Positions 35,703 through 47,800 of a stretch of DNA of 64,000 nt are shown piece by piece. Position numbers and translations under genes: made by a program. Under the pieces are notes generated by a model. That model had not been told where the DNA came from. It made no database searches and was given only the letters and a program-made list of their open reading frames with translations. This stretch comes from Mycolicibacterium sp. ND9-15. GTDB taxonomy: Bacteria > Actinomycetota > Actinomycetes > Mycobacteriales > Mycobacteriaceae. Position 1 is the stretch's first letter, and the number at the start of each line of letters is the position of its first letter. The stretch covers positions 2,579,501-2,643,500 of the forward strand of contig NZ_CP142362.1 in assembly GCF_035918395.1 (NCBI RefSeq). The letters run 5' to 3'.

Positions 35703-36658
35703 TGAGCATCTCCAGTGACAGCAGCGCAGGAAGCGTACGGCCAATGAGCGAACAACCGGCACCGGTCAACGGGCCACCGCGCAACGTCGCGACGGGCTTG
35801 ATCAAGGCGATCCGGCCGCGGCAATGGGTCAAGAACCTGCTCGTCCTCGCTGCCCCGATCGCCGCCCTCGGCGGTGACATCCACTACGACTACCGCGAAG
35901 TCGGGCTCAAGATAGTCATCGCGTTCGTGGCGTTCTCACTGGCCGCCTCGTCGATCTATCTGGTCAACGACGCACGCGATGTCGAGGCCGATCGGCAGCA
36001 TCCCACGAAACGGTTCCGACCGATCGCGGCCGGCGTCGTCCCCGAATGGCTCGCCTACACCGCGGCCGTGGTGCTGGCCGCCGCGGCGCTCGTCATCTCG
36101 CTGCTGGCCGCCACGAACCTGACCGTGGTGATCGCGGTTTACATCGCGATGCAGTTGGCGTACTGCTTCGGGCTCAAGCACCAAGCCGTGCTCGACATCT
36201 GCATCGTCTCGTCGGCCTACCTGATCCGGGCGATCGCGGGCGGTGCGGCGGCGGGAATCCCGCTGTCGCAATGGTTCCTGCTGGTGATGACCTTCGGCTC
36301 ACTGTTCATGGTGGCCGGCAAGCGGTACGCCGAGCTGCAACTCGCCGAACGCACCGGCGCCAAGATCCGCAAGTCGCTGGAGAGCTACACGGCGTCGTAC
36401 CTGCGTTTCGTGTGGACATTGTCGGCGACTGCGATGGTGCTGTGCTACGGGCTGTGGGCCTTCGAGCGCGATGGCGCGACCGCGTCGTGGTACGCGGTCA
36501 CGATCATCCCGATCACGATCGCAATCCTGAGGTACGCGGTCGACGTCGACGGCGGGTTGGCGGGGGAGCCCGAGGAGATCGCCTTGAAGGACCGGGTACT
36601 GCAGCTGTTGCTGCTGGCGTGGATCGGGACCATTGGTGCCGCCGTCTTCCTCAGCTGA
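35702..36658 (+). CDS. ubiA: Decaprenylphosphoryl-5-phosphoribose synthase
   Basis: The 318-residue UbiA-superfamily prenyltransferase transfers 5-phosphoribose from PRPP to decaprenyl phosphate, the first step to decaprenylphosphoryl-arabinose. Features: KAIRPRQWVKNLLVLAAP, YLVNDARDVEADRQHPTKRFRPIAAG (Asp-rich Mg/PRPP site), GLKHQAVLDICIVSSAYLIRAIAGG, and nine or so TM helices. The start at 35702 overlaps the previous stop (TGATG); an internal ATG at 35744 (MSEQPAPVNG) matches the M. tuberculosis N-terminus better and is equally possible. Rv3806c homologue; its orthologue is linked to ethambutol resistance. Confidence 0.95.
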   Translation: MSISSDSSAGSVRPMSEQPAPVNGPPRNVATGLIKAIRPRQWVKNLLVLAAPIAALGGDIHYDYREVGLKIVIAFVAFSLAASSIYLVNDARDVEADRQHPTKRFRPIAAGVVPEWLAYTAAVVLAAAALVISLLAATNLTVVIAVYIAMQLAYCFGLKHQAVLDICIVSSAYLIRAIAGGAAAGIPLSQWFLLVMTFGSLFMVAGKRYAELQLAERTGAKIRKSLESYTASYLRFVWTLSATAMVLCYGLWAFERDGATASWYAVTIIPITIAILRYAVDVDGGLAGEPEEIALKDRVLQLLLLAWIGTIGAAVFLS

Positions 36659-38723
36659 GAAGGTGCGCCCGCCGGCCGCGGGCCGATGGGCCGATGAGGT
36701 CGGGCGCAGCCTGGCCCGCTGGCCCGCCCTCCGATACGACAACACGGTCAGGCTGAGCCTGTGGCTCAGCGTGCTGGTGGTGGCGGTGCTGTTCGGCTGG
36801 GGTGCGTGGCAGCGGCGCTGGATCGCCGACGACGGCCTGATAGTGTTGCGGACAGTCCGAAACCTGTTGGCGGGCAACGGTCCGGTGTTCAACGCGGGCG
36901 AGCGGGTGGAGGCCAACACCTCCACGGTCTGGACCTATCTGGTCTATCTCGGCGCCTTGGTGGGCGGCTCGGTGCGGCTGGAGTACGTGGTGCTCGTCCT
37001 CGCGCTGGTGCTCAGCGTATTGGGTGTGGTGTTCGCGATGCTGGGTACCGGCCGCCTGTACGCGCCGAGTCTGCAGGGCCGACGCGCACTGATGCTGCCC
37101 GCGGGGGCACTGGTCTACATCGCCGTACCGCCCGCCCGCGACTTCGCCACCTCCGGACTCGAAAACGGTTTGGTGCTGGCATATCTCGGCTTGCTGTGGT
37201 GGATGATGGTGTGCTGGTCACAAGAACCGCGCGCGCACCACGTCGCGTCGGCCCCGGTCACCCGCGGGGGCGCACCGGCGATCCGCCGACAGCCTCTGGG
37301 CTCACAGCGCCCCGTGCCGCCGGCGCGGGCGGTCAGCGGAACGTTCGACCTCGCACTGGCCTTCGTCGCCGGCATGAGCGTGCTGGTGCGACCGGAGTTG
37401 GCGCTGATCGGCGGGCTCGCCCTCGTGATGATGCTGATAGCGGCACGCGATCGGCGCCGCCGCGTGCTGATCATCGTCGCGGGTGGTCTGGTCCCAGTGG
37501 CATACCAGATCTTCCGAATGGGTTACTACGGCTTGCTGTTTCCCGGTACCGCGCTGGCCAAGGACGCGACCGGTTCGAAGTGGTCGCAGGGTTTCGTCTA
37601 CCTGGCCAACTTCAACCAGCCCTACCTGCTGTGGGCGCCGGCGATTCTGCTGGCCGGGCTGGCCGCGGTGGTGTGGGTCACCCGCGGGCGTCCCCGACCG
37701 ACCCGGCCCCCGGCGGCGCCTGGCTACGGACGGTGGGCGCGGCTGGTGCAGAGCCCGGCCGCCGTGGTGATCTTCTTCCTCGTCAGCGGCCTGCTGCAGG
37801 CGATCTACTGGATCCGCCAGGGCGGGGACTTCATGCACGGCAGGGTGCTGCTGACCCCGCTCTTCTGTCTGCTGACGCCCATCGCCGTGATTCCGGTCGT
37901 ACTGCCCGACGGGATCCGAATGGCCCGTGGCGCAGGCTATCTGTTCGTCGGGGCCACCAGCGTGCTGTGGCTGGCGGTGGTCGGATGGGCGCTGTGGGCG
38001 GCGAACTCGAGCGGGATGGGCAGCGACGCCACCCGCGTCACCTACTCGGGCATCGTCGACGAGCGGCGCTTCTACTCCCAAGCCACCGGCCACGCACACC
38101 CGTTGACCGCAGCCGACTACCTGGACTATCCGCGGATGCGGGCGGTGCTCAAGGCGCTGGACAACACGCCGGATGGGGCGCTGCTGCTGCCTTCGGGCAA
38201 CTACGACCAGTGGGATGTGGTGCCCGCGCTGCCGCCGCCGCCCGACGCCCCGGCGGACTACAAAGGCCCGCACACAGTCTTTTTCACCAACCTCGGCATG
38301 TTGGGTATGAACGTGGGTTTGGACGTGCGGGTCATCGACCAGATCGGGCTCGCCAACCCGTTGGCGGCGCACACCGCGCGACTCGACGACGGCCGTATCG
38401 GCCACGACAAGAACCTGTTTCCCGACTGGGCGATCGCCGAAGGGCCGTTCCTCAAGGAACCACAGTTCATCCCCGGCTACATCGACGAGGACTGGATCAG
38501 ACAAGCCGAGGCGGCACTGGAGTGTCCGGAGACCGACGCGATGCTGACGTCGGTGCGCGGCCCGATGAGCCCGCGGCGCTTCCTGTCGAACTTCCTGAAC
38601 GCCTACCGGTTCACGCAGTACAGGATCGATCGCGTGCCGCTGTATGAGCTTGCACGCTGTGGATTGCCTGTGCCGGAGCCCACAACCGAGGCGTACACGG
38701 GAATGCCCGCGACGGGCCCGTAA
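36636..38723 (+). CDS. aftB: Terminal beta-(1,2)-arabinofuranosyltransferase
   Basis: The 695-residue GT-C membrane enzyme adds the terminal beta-(1,2)-Araf residues of arabinan. Features: an N-terminal acidic motif WIADDGLIVLRTVRNLLAGNGPVFN with the catalytic Asp, about ten TM helices and a periplasmic C-terminal domain. The start codon is uncertain: GTG at 36636 overlaps ubiA by 23 bases, while GTG at 36663 would lie 4 bases after the ubiA stop. It ends the glf-to-aftB operon. Longer than Rv3805c (about 627 residues), partly from a basic insert of about 30 residues in a cytosolic loop (PRAHHVASAPVTRGGAPAIR). Confidence 0.93.
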   Translation: MPPSSSAEKVRPPAAGRWADEVGRSLARWPALRYDNTVRLSLWLSVLVVAVLFGWGAWQRRWIADDGLIVLRTVRNLLAGNGPVFNAGERVEANTSTVWTYLVYLGALVGGSVRLEYVVLVLALVLSVLGVVFAMLGTGRLYAPSLQGRRALMLPAGALVYIAVPPARDFATSGLENGLVLAYLGLLWWMMVCWSQEPRAHHVASAPVTRGGAPAIRRQPLGSQRPVPPARAVSGTFDLALAFVAGMSVLVRPELALIGGLALVMMLIAARDRRRRVLIIVAGGLVPVAYQIFRMGYYGLLFPGTALAKDATGSKWSQGFVYLANFNQPYLLWAPAILLAGLAAVVWVTRGRPRPTRPPAAPGYGRWARLVQSPAAVVIFFLVSGLLQAIYWIRQGGDFMHGRVLLTPLFCLLTPIAVIPVVLPDGIRMARGAGYLFVGATSVLWLAVVGWALWAANSSGMGSDATRVTYSGIVDERRFYSQATGHAHPLTAADYLDYPRMRAVLKALDNTPDGALLLPSGNYDQWDVVPALPPPPDAPADYKGPHTVFFTNLGMLGMNVGLDVRVIDQIGLANPLAAHTARLDDGRIGHDKNLFPDWAIAEGPFLKEPQFIPGYIDEDWIRQAEAALECPETDAMLTSVRGPMSPRRFLSNFLNAYRFTQYRIDRVPLYELARCGLPVPEPTTEAYTGMPATGP

Positions 38724-40184
<1,461 letters not shown>

Positions 40185-40208
40185 CCGGTGCGGCAATAAC
40201 TTCATAGT

Positions 40209-40249
40209 CGACGGCGGCGATCCTGCGGGGTCGCCGCCGTCGGCCTTTT
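40209..40249 (+). terminator. Rho-independent terminator after fbpA
   Basis: A perfect 12-bp stem CGACGGCGGCGA/TCGCCGCCGTCG (40209-40220, 40231-40242) with a 10-base loop is followed by GCCTTTT. It lies 24 bases past the fbpA stop and implies that fbpD has its own promoter in the short gap. Confidence 0.85.
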
Positions 40250-40322
40250 CCGACCACGTTCGCGCCGGTGTGTGATTGACTACCACGCGCGGGGACTCAG
40301 ACGAACGTGAGGTGGGCAGGCC

Positions 40323-41210
40323 ATGCAGCGGATCTTCCGAGCGATCTTGACCGTGGCGCTGGCCGCCGGTCTGTGGACCGCTGGCACATCTATGGCGCCG
40401 CCCGCCAACGCACAGGTCGAGATGTTGATGGTGCCGTCGGGCGCGATGGGACGCGACATTCCCGTCGCCTTCCAGGGCGGCGGCCCACACGCGGTGGTGC
40501 TGCTCGACGCGTTCAACGCCGCCCCCGACGTCAGCAACTGGGTGACCGCGGGCAACGCGATGAACACCCTCGCCGGGAAGGGCATCTCGGTGGCCGCGCC
40601 GGCGGGCGGTGCGTGGAGCATGTACACCAACTGGGAAGCCGACGGCAGCCGCCAATGGGAGACGTTCCTCGCCGACGAGCTGCCGAACTGGTTGGCCGCC
40701 AACAAGGGGCTGGCACCGTCTGGGCACGGCATCGTCGGTGCGGCGCAGGGCGGCTACGGGGCGATGGCGATGGCCACTTTCCACCCCGACCGCTACCGCT
40801 TCGCCGGCTCCCTGTCCGGCTTCCTGACCCCCGAGCGCACCGGGGTCGACGGCGCGATCACCGCAGGGCTCGCCCAGTTCGGCGGGGTCGAGACCCGCAA
40901 CATGTGGGGTTTGCCACAGCTGGGCCGGTGGAAGTGGCATTCGCCCAACGCCCATGTGCAGTTGCTATCCGACAACAACACCCGGTTGTGGGTCTGGAGC
41001 GGTCCGGTCGGCGGGTGCACCGATCCCGCCGCGATGATCGGCTACTGCGACATCGCCCAGGGCACCAACCGCGAGTTCTACCAGCACTACCGCTCCGTCG
41101 GCGGCCACAACGGGCATTTCGACTTCCCGACGAGCGGCGCCCACGACTGGGGTTCCTGGAGCGGTCAGCTTGCCGCCATGAGCGGGGAATTGGCGGCGAC
41201 GATCGCGTAG
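40323..41210 (+). CDS. fbpD: MPT51 / FbpD, non-catalytic antigen 85 homologue
   Basis: The 295-residue secreted protein has a signal peptide of about 30 residues (cut near PPANA) and the antigen 85 alpha/beta-hydrolase fold (MLMVPSGAMGRDIPVAFQ; WETFLADELPNWL; HNGHFDFPTSGAHDW). The nucleophile Ser is absent: the elbow reads GAAQGGYG instead of GLSMAGS, so Gln replaces Ser, as known for MPT51. It is therefore thought to bind carbohydrate or fibronectin rather than transfer mycolate. Rv3803c homologue. Confidence 0.96.
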   Translation: MQRIFRAILTVALAAGLWTAGTSMAPPANAQVEMLMVPSGAMGRDIPVAFQGGGPHAVVLLDAFNAAPDVSNWVTAGNAMNTLAGKGISVAAPAGGAWSMYTNWEADGSRQWETFLADELPNWLAANKGLAPSGHGIVGAAQGGYGAMAMATFHPDRYRFAGSLSGFLTPERTGVDGAITAGLAQFGGVETRNMWGLPQLGRWKWHSPNAHVQLLSDNNTRLWVWSGPVGGCTDPAAMIGYCDIAQGTNREFYQHYRSVGGHNGHFDFPTSGAHDWGSWSGQLAAMSGELAATIA

Positions 41211-41267
41211 CCGGCGTCGCACCATCGCCACCCGGGTCCGGGCACGGGCAGCCGGTACCTTGGAGGA

Positions 41268-41753
41268 GTGCAACGCTCGGTGCGGACGACGGCGGCAGGA
41301 TCGCTGCTGATCGCTTCGGCGACCGCACTGCTGACCGGGTGTTCGGGACACGACGTGATGGCGACCATGGGACTGCCGACGTCAGAGGCGGCGCCTGCGC
41401 ATGGCCGGTCCAGCGCCACGCCGCCCGTGCCCCCGTCGGCGGCCGGCCAGTCGAACGCGCTCGTCCTGACCGAGCGGCAGCAGGCCTACCTTGACGGTCT
41501 CGCAGCGACCGGCGTCACCCCGTCGAGCGACCTGCTGGCCCTGCGAATCGGCTCGTACGTGTGCCAGGCCAGGGCCGCCAAGCACGACGATCGGGCGGTG
41601 TGGGATTCGGTCTATCCGCTGGTACGCGACGATGTGAGCGATCAGATCGACGGTATGGGGGCCCCGTCCGTCGACGTCGGTGCTGATGTCAGAGCAGATG
41701 TTGATGCCACCACCGCCGATTACATTCGCATCGCGACCGAACGACTCTGTTAG
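41268..41753 (+). CDS. DUF732-type lipoprotein
   Basis: The 161-residue predicted lipoprotein has signal peptide and lipobox TALLTGC (Cys25). A low-complexity Pro/Ser/Ala linker follows, then a DUF732-like domain (QAYLDGLAATGVTPSSDLLALRIGSYVCQA...), small helical domains common in mycobacterial exported proteins. The start GTG at 41268 is directly after GGAGGA, which is closer than usual; the GTG at 41280 has more normal spacing. It precedes culp6 by 18 bases and may be in its operon. Function unknown. Confidence 0.8.
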   Translation: MQRSVRTTAAGSLLIASATALLTGCSGHDVMATMGLPTSEAAPAHGRSSATPPVPPSAAGQSNALVLTERQQAYLDGLAATGVTPSSDLLALRIGSYVCQARAAKHDDRAVWDSVYPLVRDDVSDQIDGMGAPSVDVGADVRADVDATTADYIRIATERLC

Positions 41754-41771
41754 CGGGAGCTCAACCGATAC

Positions 41772-42773
41772 ATGGCCAATACCAATCGGCGGAAACGCCA
41801 CCGCATCCTCGCGCTCGTCGCAGCCGGGGCGATGGCCCTCGTCGTGGTGCTGCTTGTCGTGATCGTCGTCGTCATGTTGCGTAAGCCCGAAGGGCCGACC
41901 GCCGTTCCGCCCACTTCGGCGCCGCCGGGTGCTGTGCCGACAAAGAAGCCGCGGCCGGAGTTTCAAGACGCGAGTTGCCCCGACGTGCAGCTGATCTCGG
42001 TCCCTGGCACGTGGGAGTCTTCGCCGCAACTCGATCCGTTCAACCCGACTCAGTTCCCGATCGCGCTGCTGCTCGGCGTCACCAACCCGATTCGCGAGCA
42101 GTTCGGTGACGATCGCCTCGAGGTGTTCACCGTCCCCTACACCGCGCAGTTCCACAATCCGTTCTCGCAGGACGGTCAGATGAACTACAACGACAGCCGC
42201 ACCGAGGGCTTCAACGCGACGGTCAGGGCCATGACGGAGATGACCGAGCGCTGCCCGTTGACCAGCTATGTGCTCGTCGGGTTCTCGCAGGGCGCGGTGA
42301 TCGCGGGGGACATCGCCGGCCAGATCGGCAACGGGCGCGGTCCGGTCGACGAGGACCTGGTGCTCGGTGTGACGTTGATCGCCGACGGCCGCCGGCAGAC
42401 CGGCGTCGGCGCCGACGTCGGCCCGAACCCGCCGGGCCAGGGCGCCGAGATCACCCTGCGCGATGTGCCGCTGCTCGACGGGATGGGGCTGGCCATGACG
42501 GGACCCCGGCCTGGCGGGTTCGGCATGCTCAACGACCGCGTCAACGAGATCTGCGCTCCCGGCGACTTGATCTGCTCGGCACCGCCGGAGGCGTTCAACA
42601 TCATGAACCTGCCGAAGACCATCGACATCCTCCTCGGCGGTGCGGGGCAGCCAATCCACGCGATGTACGCCACCACGCAGTTCTGGAATCTCGACGGGGC
42701 GTCGGCCACACAGTGGACACTTGGTTGGGCGCAGGAGGTGATCGATAACGCTCCGCGGCCGAAACATGGCTGA
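41772..42773 (+). CDS. culp6: Cutinase-like phospholipase/thioesterase Culp6
   Basis: The 333-residue membrane-anchored serine esterase has one TM helix (about 13-36), a Pro-rich linker and a cutinase domain with Ser172 in [10 protein letters not shown], the catalytic Asp in [12 protein letters not shown], and His in [10 protein letters not shown]. Rv3802c is an essential thioesterase/phospholipase A acting in the cell envelope and linked to mycolate export or remodelling. It corresponds in position too, preceding fadD32. The disulphide Cys pairs ([20 protein letters not shown]) are intact. Confidence 0.93.
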   Translation: MANTNRRKRHRILALVAAGAMALVVVLLVVIVVVMLRKPEGPTAVPPTSAPPGAVPTKKPRPEFQDASCPDVQLISVPGTWESSPQLDPFNPTQFPIALLLGVTNPIREQFGDDRLEVFTVPYTAQFHNPFSQDGQMNYNDSRTEGFNATVRAMTEMTERCPLTSYVLVGFSQGAVIAGDIAGQIGNGRGPVDEDLVLGVTLIADGRRQTGVGADVGPNPPGQGAEITLRDVPLLDGMGLAMTGPRPGGFGMLNDRVNEICAPGDLICSAPPEAFNIMNLPKTIDILLGGAGQPIHAMYATTQFWNLDGASATQWTLGWAQEVIDNAPRPKHG

Positions 42774-42950
42774 CCTGTGACCGGACCTGATTTGGACTGA
42801 GCCAAGCAGTCACATAACATTAAGAAAAAACTAAGAGCAATAAGCGGCTAACTGGCCGGTACGATTTTTTTGGTCCGGGGCTTGACGGGCGGCTCGGGGA
42901 TCATGTGCGAATCGGCATCCAGAAGCGGGTGCCGTTGACAGGAGAGTGCG
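42774..42950 (+). promoter_or_regulatory. fadD32 upstream region (putative promoter)
   Basis: The 177 bases before fadD32 contain an unusually AT-rich stretch (42815-42865: AACATTAAGAAAAAAC... and ACGATTTTTTTGG). A TACGAT at about 42858 fits a -10 TANNNT, but no TTGACA-like -35 stands at 17 bases. It is likely the promoter of the fadD32-pks13-accD4 operon. Confidence 0.45.
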
Positions 42951-44840
42951 ATGGGGTTCCATAACCCGTTCATCAAGGACGGTCTGATCAAGTTTCCGGA
43001 CAACGGCAGCCTGGTCAAACACGTCGAACGATGGGCGAAGGTGCGTGGAGACAAACTCGCCTACCGGTTTATCGACTTCTCCACTGAACGCGACGGCGTC
43101 GAACGCGATCTGCACTGGGCCGATTTCGGCGCCCGCAACCGTGCCGTCGGCGCCCGCCTGCAGCAGGTCACCCAGCCGGGGGACCGCGTCGCGATCCTGT
43201 GTCCGCAGAACCTCGAATACCTCGTGGCGTTCTTCGGGACGCTGTACTCCGGCCGGATCGCGGTGCCCCTGTTCGACCCGAACGAGCCCGGCCACGTCGG
43301 CCGGCTGCACGCCGTGCTCGACGACTGCCACCCGTCGGCGATCCTGACCACCACCGAGGCGGCCGAAGGCGTGCGCAAGTTCTTCCGCACCCGCCCCGCC
43401 AAGGACCGCCCCCGCGTCATCGCCGTCGACGCCGTGCCCGACGAGGTCGGCGCGACCTGGGAACCGGTCGACGTGGAACACGACACGATCGCGTACCTGC
43501 AGTACACGTCGGGGTCGACCCGCATCCCGACCGGTGTGCAGATCACGCACCTCAATTTGGCCACCAACGTGGTCCAGGTGATCGAGGCGCTCGAAGGCGA
43601 AGAGGGCGACCGCGGCGTCTCCTGGCTGCCGTTCTTCCACGACATGGGGCTGATCACCGTGCTGCTGTCGCCGATGATCGGTCACTACGTGACGTTCATG
43701 ACCCCGGCGGCGTTCGTCCGCCGTCCCGGCCGGTGGATCCGCGAGATGGCGCGCAAGGAAGGCGACACCGGTGGGACGATCTCGGTCGCCCCGAACTTCG
43801 CGTTCGACCACGCCGCGGCGCGCGGGGTGCCCAAGGACGGTGAGCCGCCGCTGGACTTGTCGAACATCAAGTGCATCCTCAACGGCAGTGAGCCCATCTC
43901 GGCCGCGACCGTGCACCGCTTCAACGAGGCGTTCGGTCCGTTCGGCTTCAAGCCACAGGCGATCAAGCCGTCGTACGGCTTGGCCGAGGCGACGCTGTTC
44001 GTGTCGACCACGCCGATGGACGCCGAGCCGACGATCACCGCGGTGGACCGCGACGAGTTGAACGCCGGCCGCTTCGTGGCGGTGCCCGACGATTCACCGA
44101 AAGCCGTGCCGCAGGCCGGGGCAGGCAAGATCGGCGTTGCGGAGTGGGCCGTCATCGTCGACCACGAGAGCGCTACCGAACTGCCCGACGGGCAGATCGG
44201 CGAGATCTGGATCAGCGGCCAGAACATGGGCACCGGCTACTGGGGTAAGCCGGACGAGACCGTGGCCACGTTCCAGAACATCCTGAAGTCACGGACCAAT
44301 CCGTCGCACGCGCAGGGTGCCGACGACGACGCCACATGGGTGCGCACCGGCGACCTCGGCGCCTACCACGACGGTGAGCTCTACATCACCGGCCGGGTCA
44401 AGGACCTGGTGATCATCGACGGCCGCAACCACTACCCGCAGGACCTCGAGTACTCCGCGCAGGAGGCGACCAAGGCGCTGCGCACCGGGTTCGTCGCGGC
44501 GTTCTCGGTGCCGGCCAACCAGCTGCCCGACGAGGTGTTCGAGAACGCCCACTCCGGGCTCAAGCGCGATCCCGACGACACGTCCGAGCAGTTGGTGATC
44601 GTCGGTGAACGCGCACCCGGCGCCCACAAGCTCGACATGGGACCGATCGCCGACGACATCCGCGCCGCGGTCGCCGTGCGTCACGGCGTCACCGTCCGCG
44701 ACGTGCTGCTGACCCCCGCGGGCGCGATCCCGCGCACCTCGAGCGGCAAGATCGGCCGCCGTGCGTGCCGCTCGGCCTACCTGGACGGCAGTCTGCGGAG
44801 CGGGAAGATCGCCAACGCGTTCCCCGACGAGACAGACTGA
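42951..44840 (+). CDS. fadD32: Long-chain fatty-acyl-AMP ligase FadD32
   Basis: The 629-residue ANL-family enzyme adenylates the very long meromycolic acid and loads it on the N-terminal ACP of Pks13. Core motifs: [19 protein letters not shown] (P-loop), [12 protein letters not shown] (adenine-binding), [38 protein letters not shown] (hinge), and the final catalytic Lys in [11 protein letters not shown]. It lacks the CoA step, as FAAL proteins carry an inserted loop. It corresponds to Rv3801c. The next gene begins 14 bases downstream. Confidence 0.98.
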   Translation: MGFHNPFIKDGLIKFPDNGSLVKHVERWAKVRGDKLAYRFIDFSTERDGVERDLHWADFGARNRAVGARLQQVTQPGDRVAILCPQNLEYLVAFFGTLYSGRIAVPLFDPNEPGHVGRLHAVLDDCHPSAILTTTEAAEGVRKFFRTRPAKDRPRVIAVDAVPDEVGATWEPVDVEHDTIAYLQYTSGSTRIPTGVQITHLNLATNVVQVIEALEGEEGDRGVSWLPFFHDMGLITVLLSPMIGHYVTFMTPAAFVRRPGRWIREMARKEGDTGGTISVAPNFAFDHAAARGVPKDGEPPLDLSNIKCILNGSEPISAATVHRFNEAFGPFGFKPQAIKPSYGLAEATLFVSTTPMDAEPTITAVDRDELNAGRFVAVPDDSPKAVPQAGAGKIGVAEWAVIVDHESATELPDGQIGEIWISGQNMGTGYWGKPDETVATFQNILKSRTNPSHAQGADDDATWVRTGDLGAYHDGELYITGRVKDLVIIDGRNHYPQDLEYSAQEATKALRTGFVAAFSVPANQLPDEVFENAHSGLKRDPDDTSEQLVIVGERAPGAHKLDMGPIADDIRAAVAVRHGVTVRDVLLTPAGAIPRTSSGKIGRRACRSAYLDGSLRSGKIANAFPDETD

Positions 44841-44854
44841 GAACTCCTTCGAAT

Positions 44855-47800
44855 ATGGCTGAAACACAGGACGATTCGCAGCAACCCGAGATGCCCTCCG
44901 GCGACGACATCCAGCTGGCACCCGAGAAGCCGCTCACCTCCCCTAAAACCGACATATCGGTCAACGAGATGCGCGAGTGGCTGCGCAACTGGATCGGCAA
45001 CGCCACCGGCCAGTCGCCCGACTCCATCAGCGAGTCCGCGCCGATGGTCGAGCTCGGCCTCTCGTCGCGCGACGCGGTCGCGATGGCCAGTGACATCGAG
45101 GACCTCACCGGCGTCACGTTGACGGCCACCGTGGCGTTCCGCCACCCCACGATCGAGTCGTTGGCGACGGTGATCGTCGAGGGTGAGCCGGAAATCGACG
45201 ACACCGCCAACGACGAGGACTGGACGCGCACGCGTGACGTCGAGGACATCGCGATCGTCGGTCTGGCCACCCGTTTCCCCGGGGATTTGAACACCCCCGA
45301 CGAGACGTGGCGCGCGCTCATGGAGGGTCGCGACGCGATCACCGACCTGCCCGAGGGCCGCTGGGAGGAGTTCCTCTGCGAGCCGCGCATTGCCGAGCGC
45401 GTCGCCAAGGCCCGCACCCGCGGCGGCTACCTCTCCGACATCAAGGGCTTCGACGCCGAATTCTTCGCGCTGTCGAAGATGGAGGCCGACAACATCGATC
45501 CGCAGCAGCGGATGGCGCTCGAATTGACCTGGGAGGCACTGGAGAACGCCCGCATCCCCGCGTCGAGCCTGCGTGGCGAGGCGGTCGCGGTGTTCGTGGG
45601 TTCGTCGAACGCCGACTACCAGAATCTGGCCCTGTCGGACCCGAGCGTCACCCACCCGTATGCGATCACCGGCAACTCCAGCTCGATCATCGCCAACCGC
45701 GTCTCCTACTTCTACGACTTCCGCGGCCCGTCGGTGACCGTCGACACCGCCTGCTCGAGTTCGCTGGTCGCCGCGCACCAGGGTGTGCAGGCGTTGCGTG
45801 CGGGTGAGGCCGACGTCGCGATCGTCGGCGGCGTGAACGCGTTGATCACCCCGCTGGTGACGGTCGGCTTCGACGAGGTCGGCGGCGTGCTCGCGCCGGA
45901 CGGCCGGATCAAGTCGTTCTCCGCCGACGCCGACGGCTATGCCCGCAGCGAGGGCGGCGGCATGTTGGTGCTCAAGCGGGTTTCCGACGCCCGGCGCGAC
46001 GGTGACGAGATTCTCGCCGTCATCGCGGGCAGCGCGGTCAACCACGACGGCCGGTCCAACGGCCTGCTCGCGCCGAACCCCGACGCGCAGGCCGAGGTGC
46101 TGCGCAAGGCCTACAAGGACGCCGGTATCAACCCGCGCGTCGTCGACTACATCGAGGCGCACGGCACCGGCACCATCCTCGGCGACCCGATCGAGGCCGA
46201 CGCGCTCGGCCGTGTCGTCGGAAGAGGCCGCGCCGCCGACAAGCCCGCGCTGCTGGGTGCCGTCAAATCCAATGTGGGACACCTGGAGTCGGCCGCAGGC
46301 GCGGCGAGCCTGGCGAAGATGACGCTGGCGCTGCGCAACGACAAGATTCCGCCGTCGATCAACTACGCCGGGCCCAACCCTTACATCGACTTCGACGGAG
46401 TGCATCTCAAGGTCGCCGACGCCGTCACCGACTGGCCGCGCTACAGCGGACTGGCGATCGCCGGTGTCTCCGGCTTCGGGTTCGGCGGTGCGAACGCGCA
46501 CCTCGTGCTGCGCGAGGTGCTTCCGACCGACCTCGTCGAACCCGAACCCGAGCCGGAACCCGAGGCTGTCGCTGCACCTTCGGAAGCCAACGCCGTGTAC
46601 GTCGGCGGTGTCCGGATGGACGAGTACGGCGAGTTTCTCGACGACGATGACGACGGGCTGGACCGGCCACCGGCCACGCTCGAAGACGAGCCGGAACTGC
46701 CCGGCCTGACCGACGAAGCCAAGCGGCTCTTGGAGATCGCCCGCGAGGAACTGGAATCCGGGGAGCAACCCACTCCGGTTGTGCCGTTAGCGGTTTCGGG
46801 CTTCCTCACGTCGCGCAAGAAGGCGGCCGCGGCCGAGCTGGCCGACTGGATCGACAGCCCCGAGGGGCGCGAGTCGTCGCTGGAGTCGATCGGGCGCGCG
46901 CTGTCGCGGCGCAACCACGGCCGCTCCCGCGCGGTGGTGCTGGCCCACGACCACGACGAGGCGATCAAGGGCCTGCGTGCGGTCGCCGAGGGCAAGCAGA
47001 ACCCGAGCGTGTTTTCCGCCGACGGGCCGGTCACCAACGGACCGGTGTGGGTACTGGCTGGATTCGGGGCCCAGCACCGCAAGATGGGCAAGAGCCTGTA
47101 CCTGCGCAACGAGGTCTTCGCCGAGTGGATCAACAAGGTTGATGCTCTCATCCAGGACGAACGCGGCTACTCGATCCTCGAGCTGATCCTCGACGATGCG
47201 GTCGACTACACCAACGAGACCTGCGAATATCCCATCGAGGTAGTCCAGACGGTGATCTTCGCTCTGCAGATCGCACTCGGTGAGCTGCTCAAGCATCACG
47301 GTGCGAAACCCGCTGCGGTGGTGGGGCAATCACTGGGCGAGGCGGCCGCCGCCTACTTCGCCGGCGGGCTGAGTTTGGCCGATGCCACCCGGGCCATCTG
47401 TTCGCGTGCGCACCTCATGGGTGAGGGCGAGGCAATGCTGTTCGGCGAATGGATTCGCCTGATGGCTCTGGTCGAGTACTCGGCCGACGAGATCGAGACG
47501 GTGTTTGCCGACTTCAAAGATCTGGAGGTGTGTGTGTACGCCGCGCCGACCCAGACCGTCATCGGCGGCCCACCCGACCAGGTCGACGCGATCATCGAGC
47601 GCTGCGAGCAAGAGGGCAAATTCGCCCGCAAGATGCAGACCAAGGGCGCCAGCCATACCTCGCAGATGGACCCGCTGCTCGGCGAACTCGCCGCGGAACT
47701 CGTTGGCATCGAACCGCACCCGATCAACATCGGCTATTTCTCGACGGTGCACGAGGGCCGCTACATCCGGCCCGGCGAGACGATTCACGACGTCGACTAC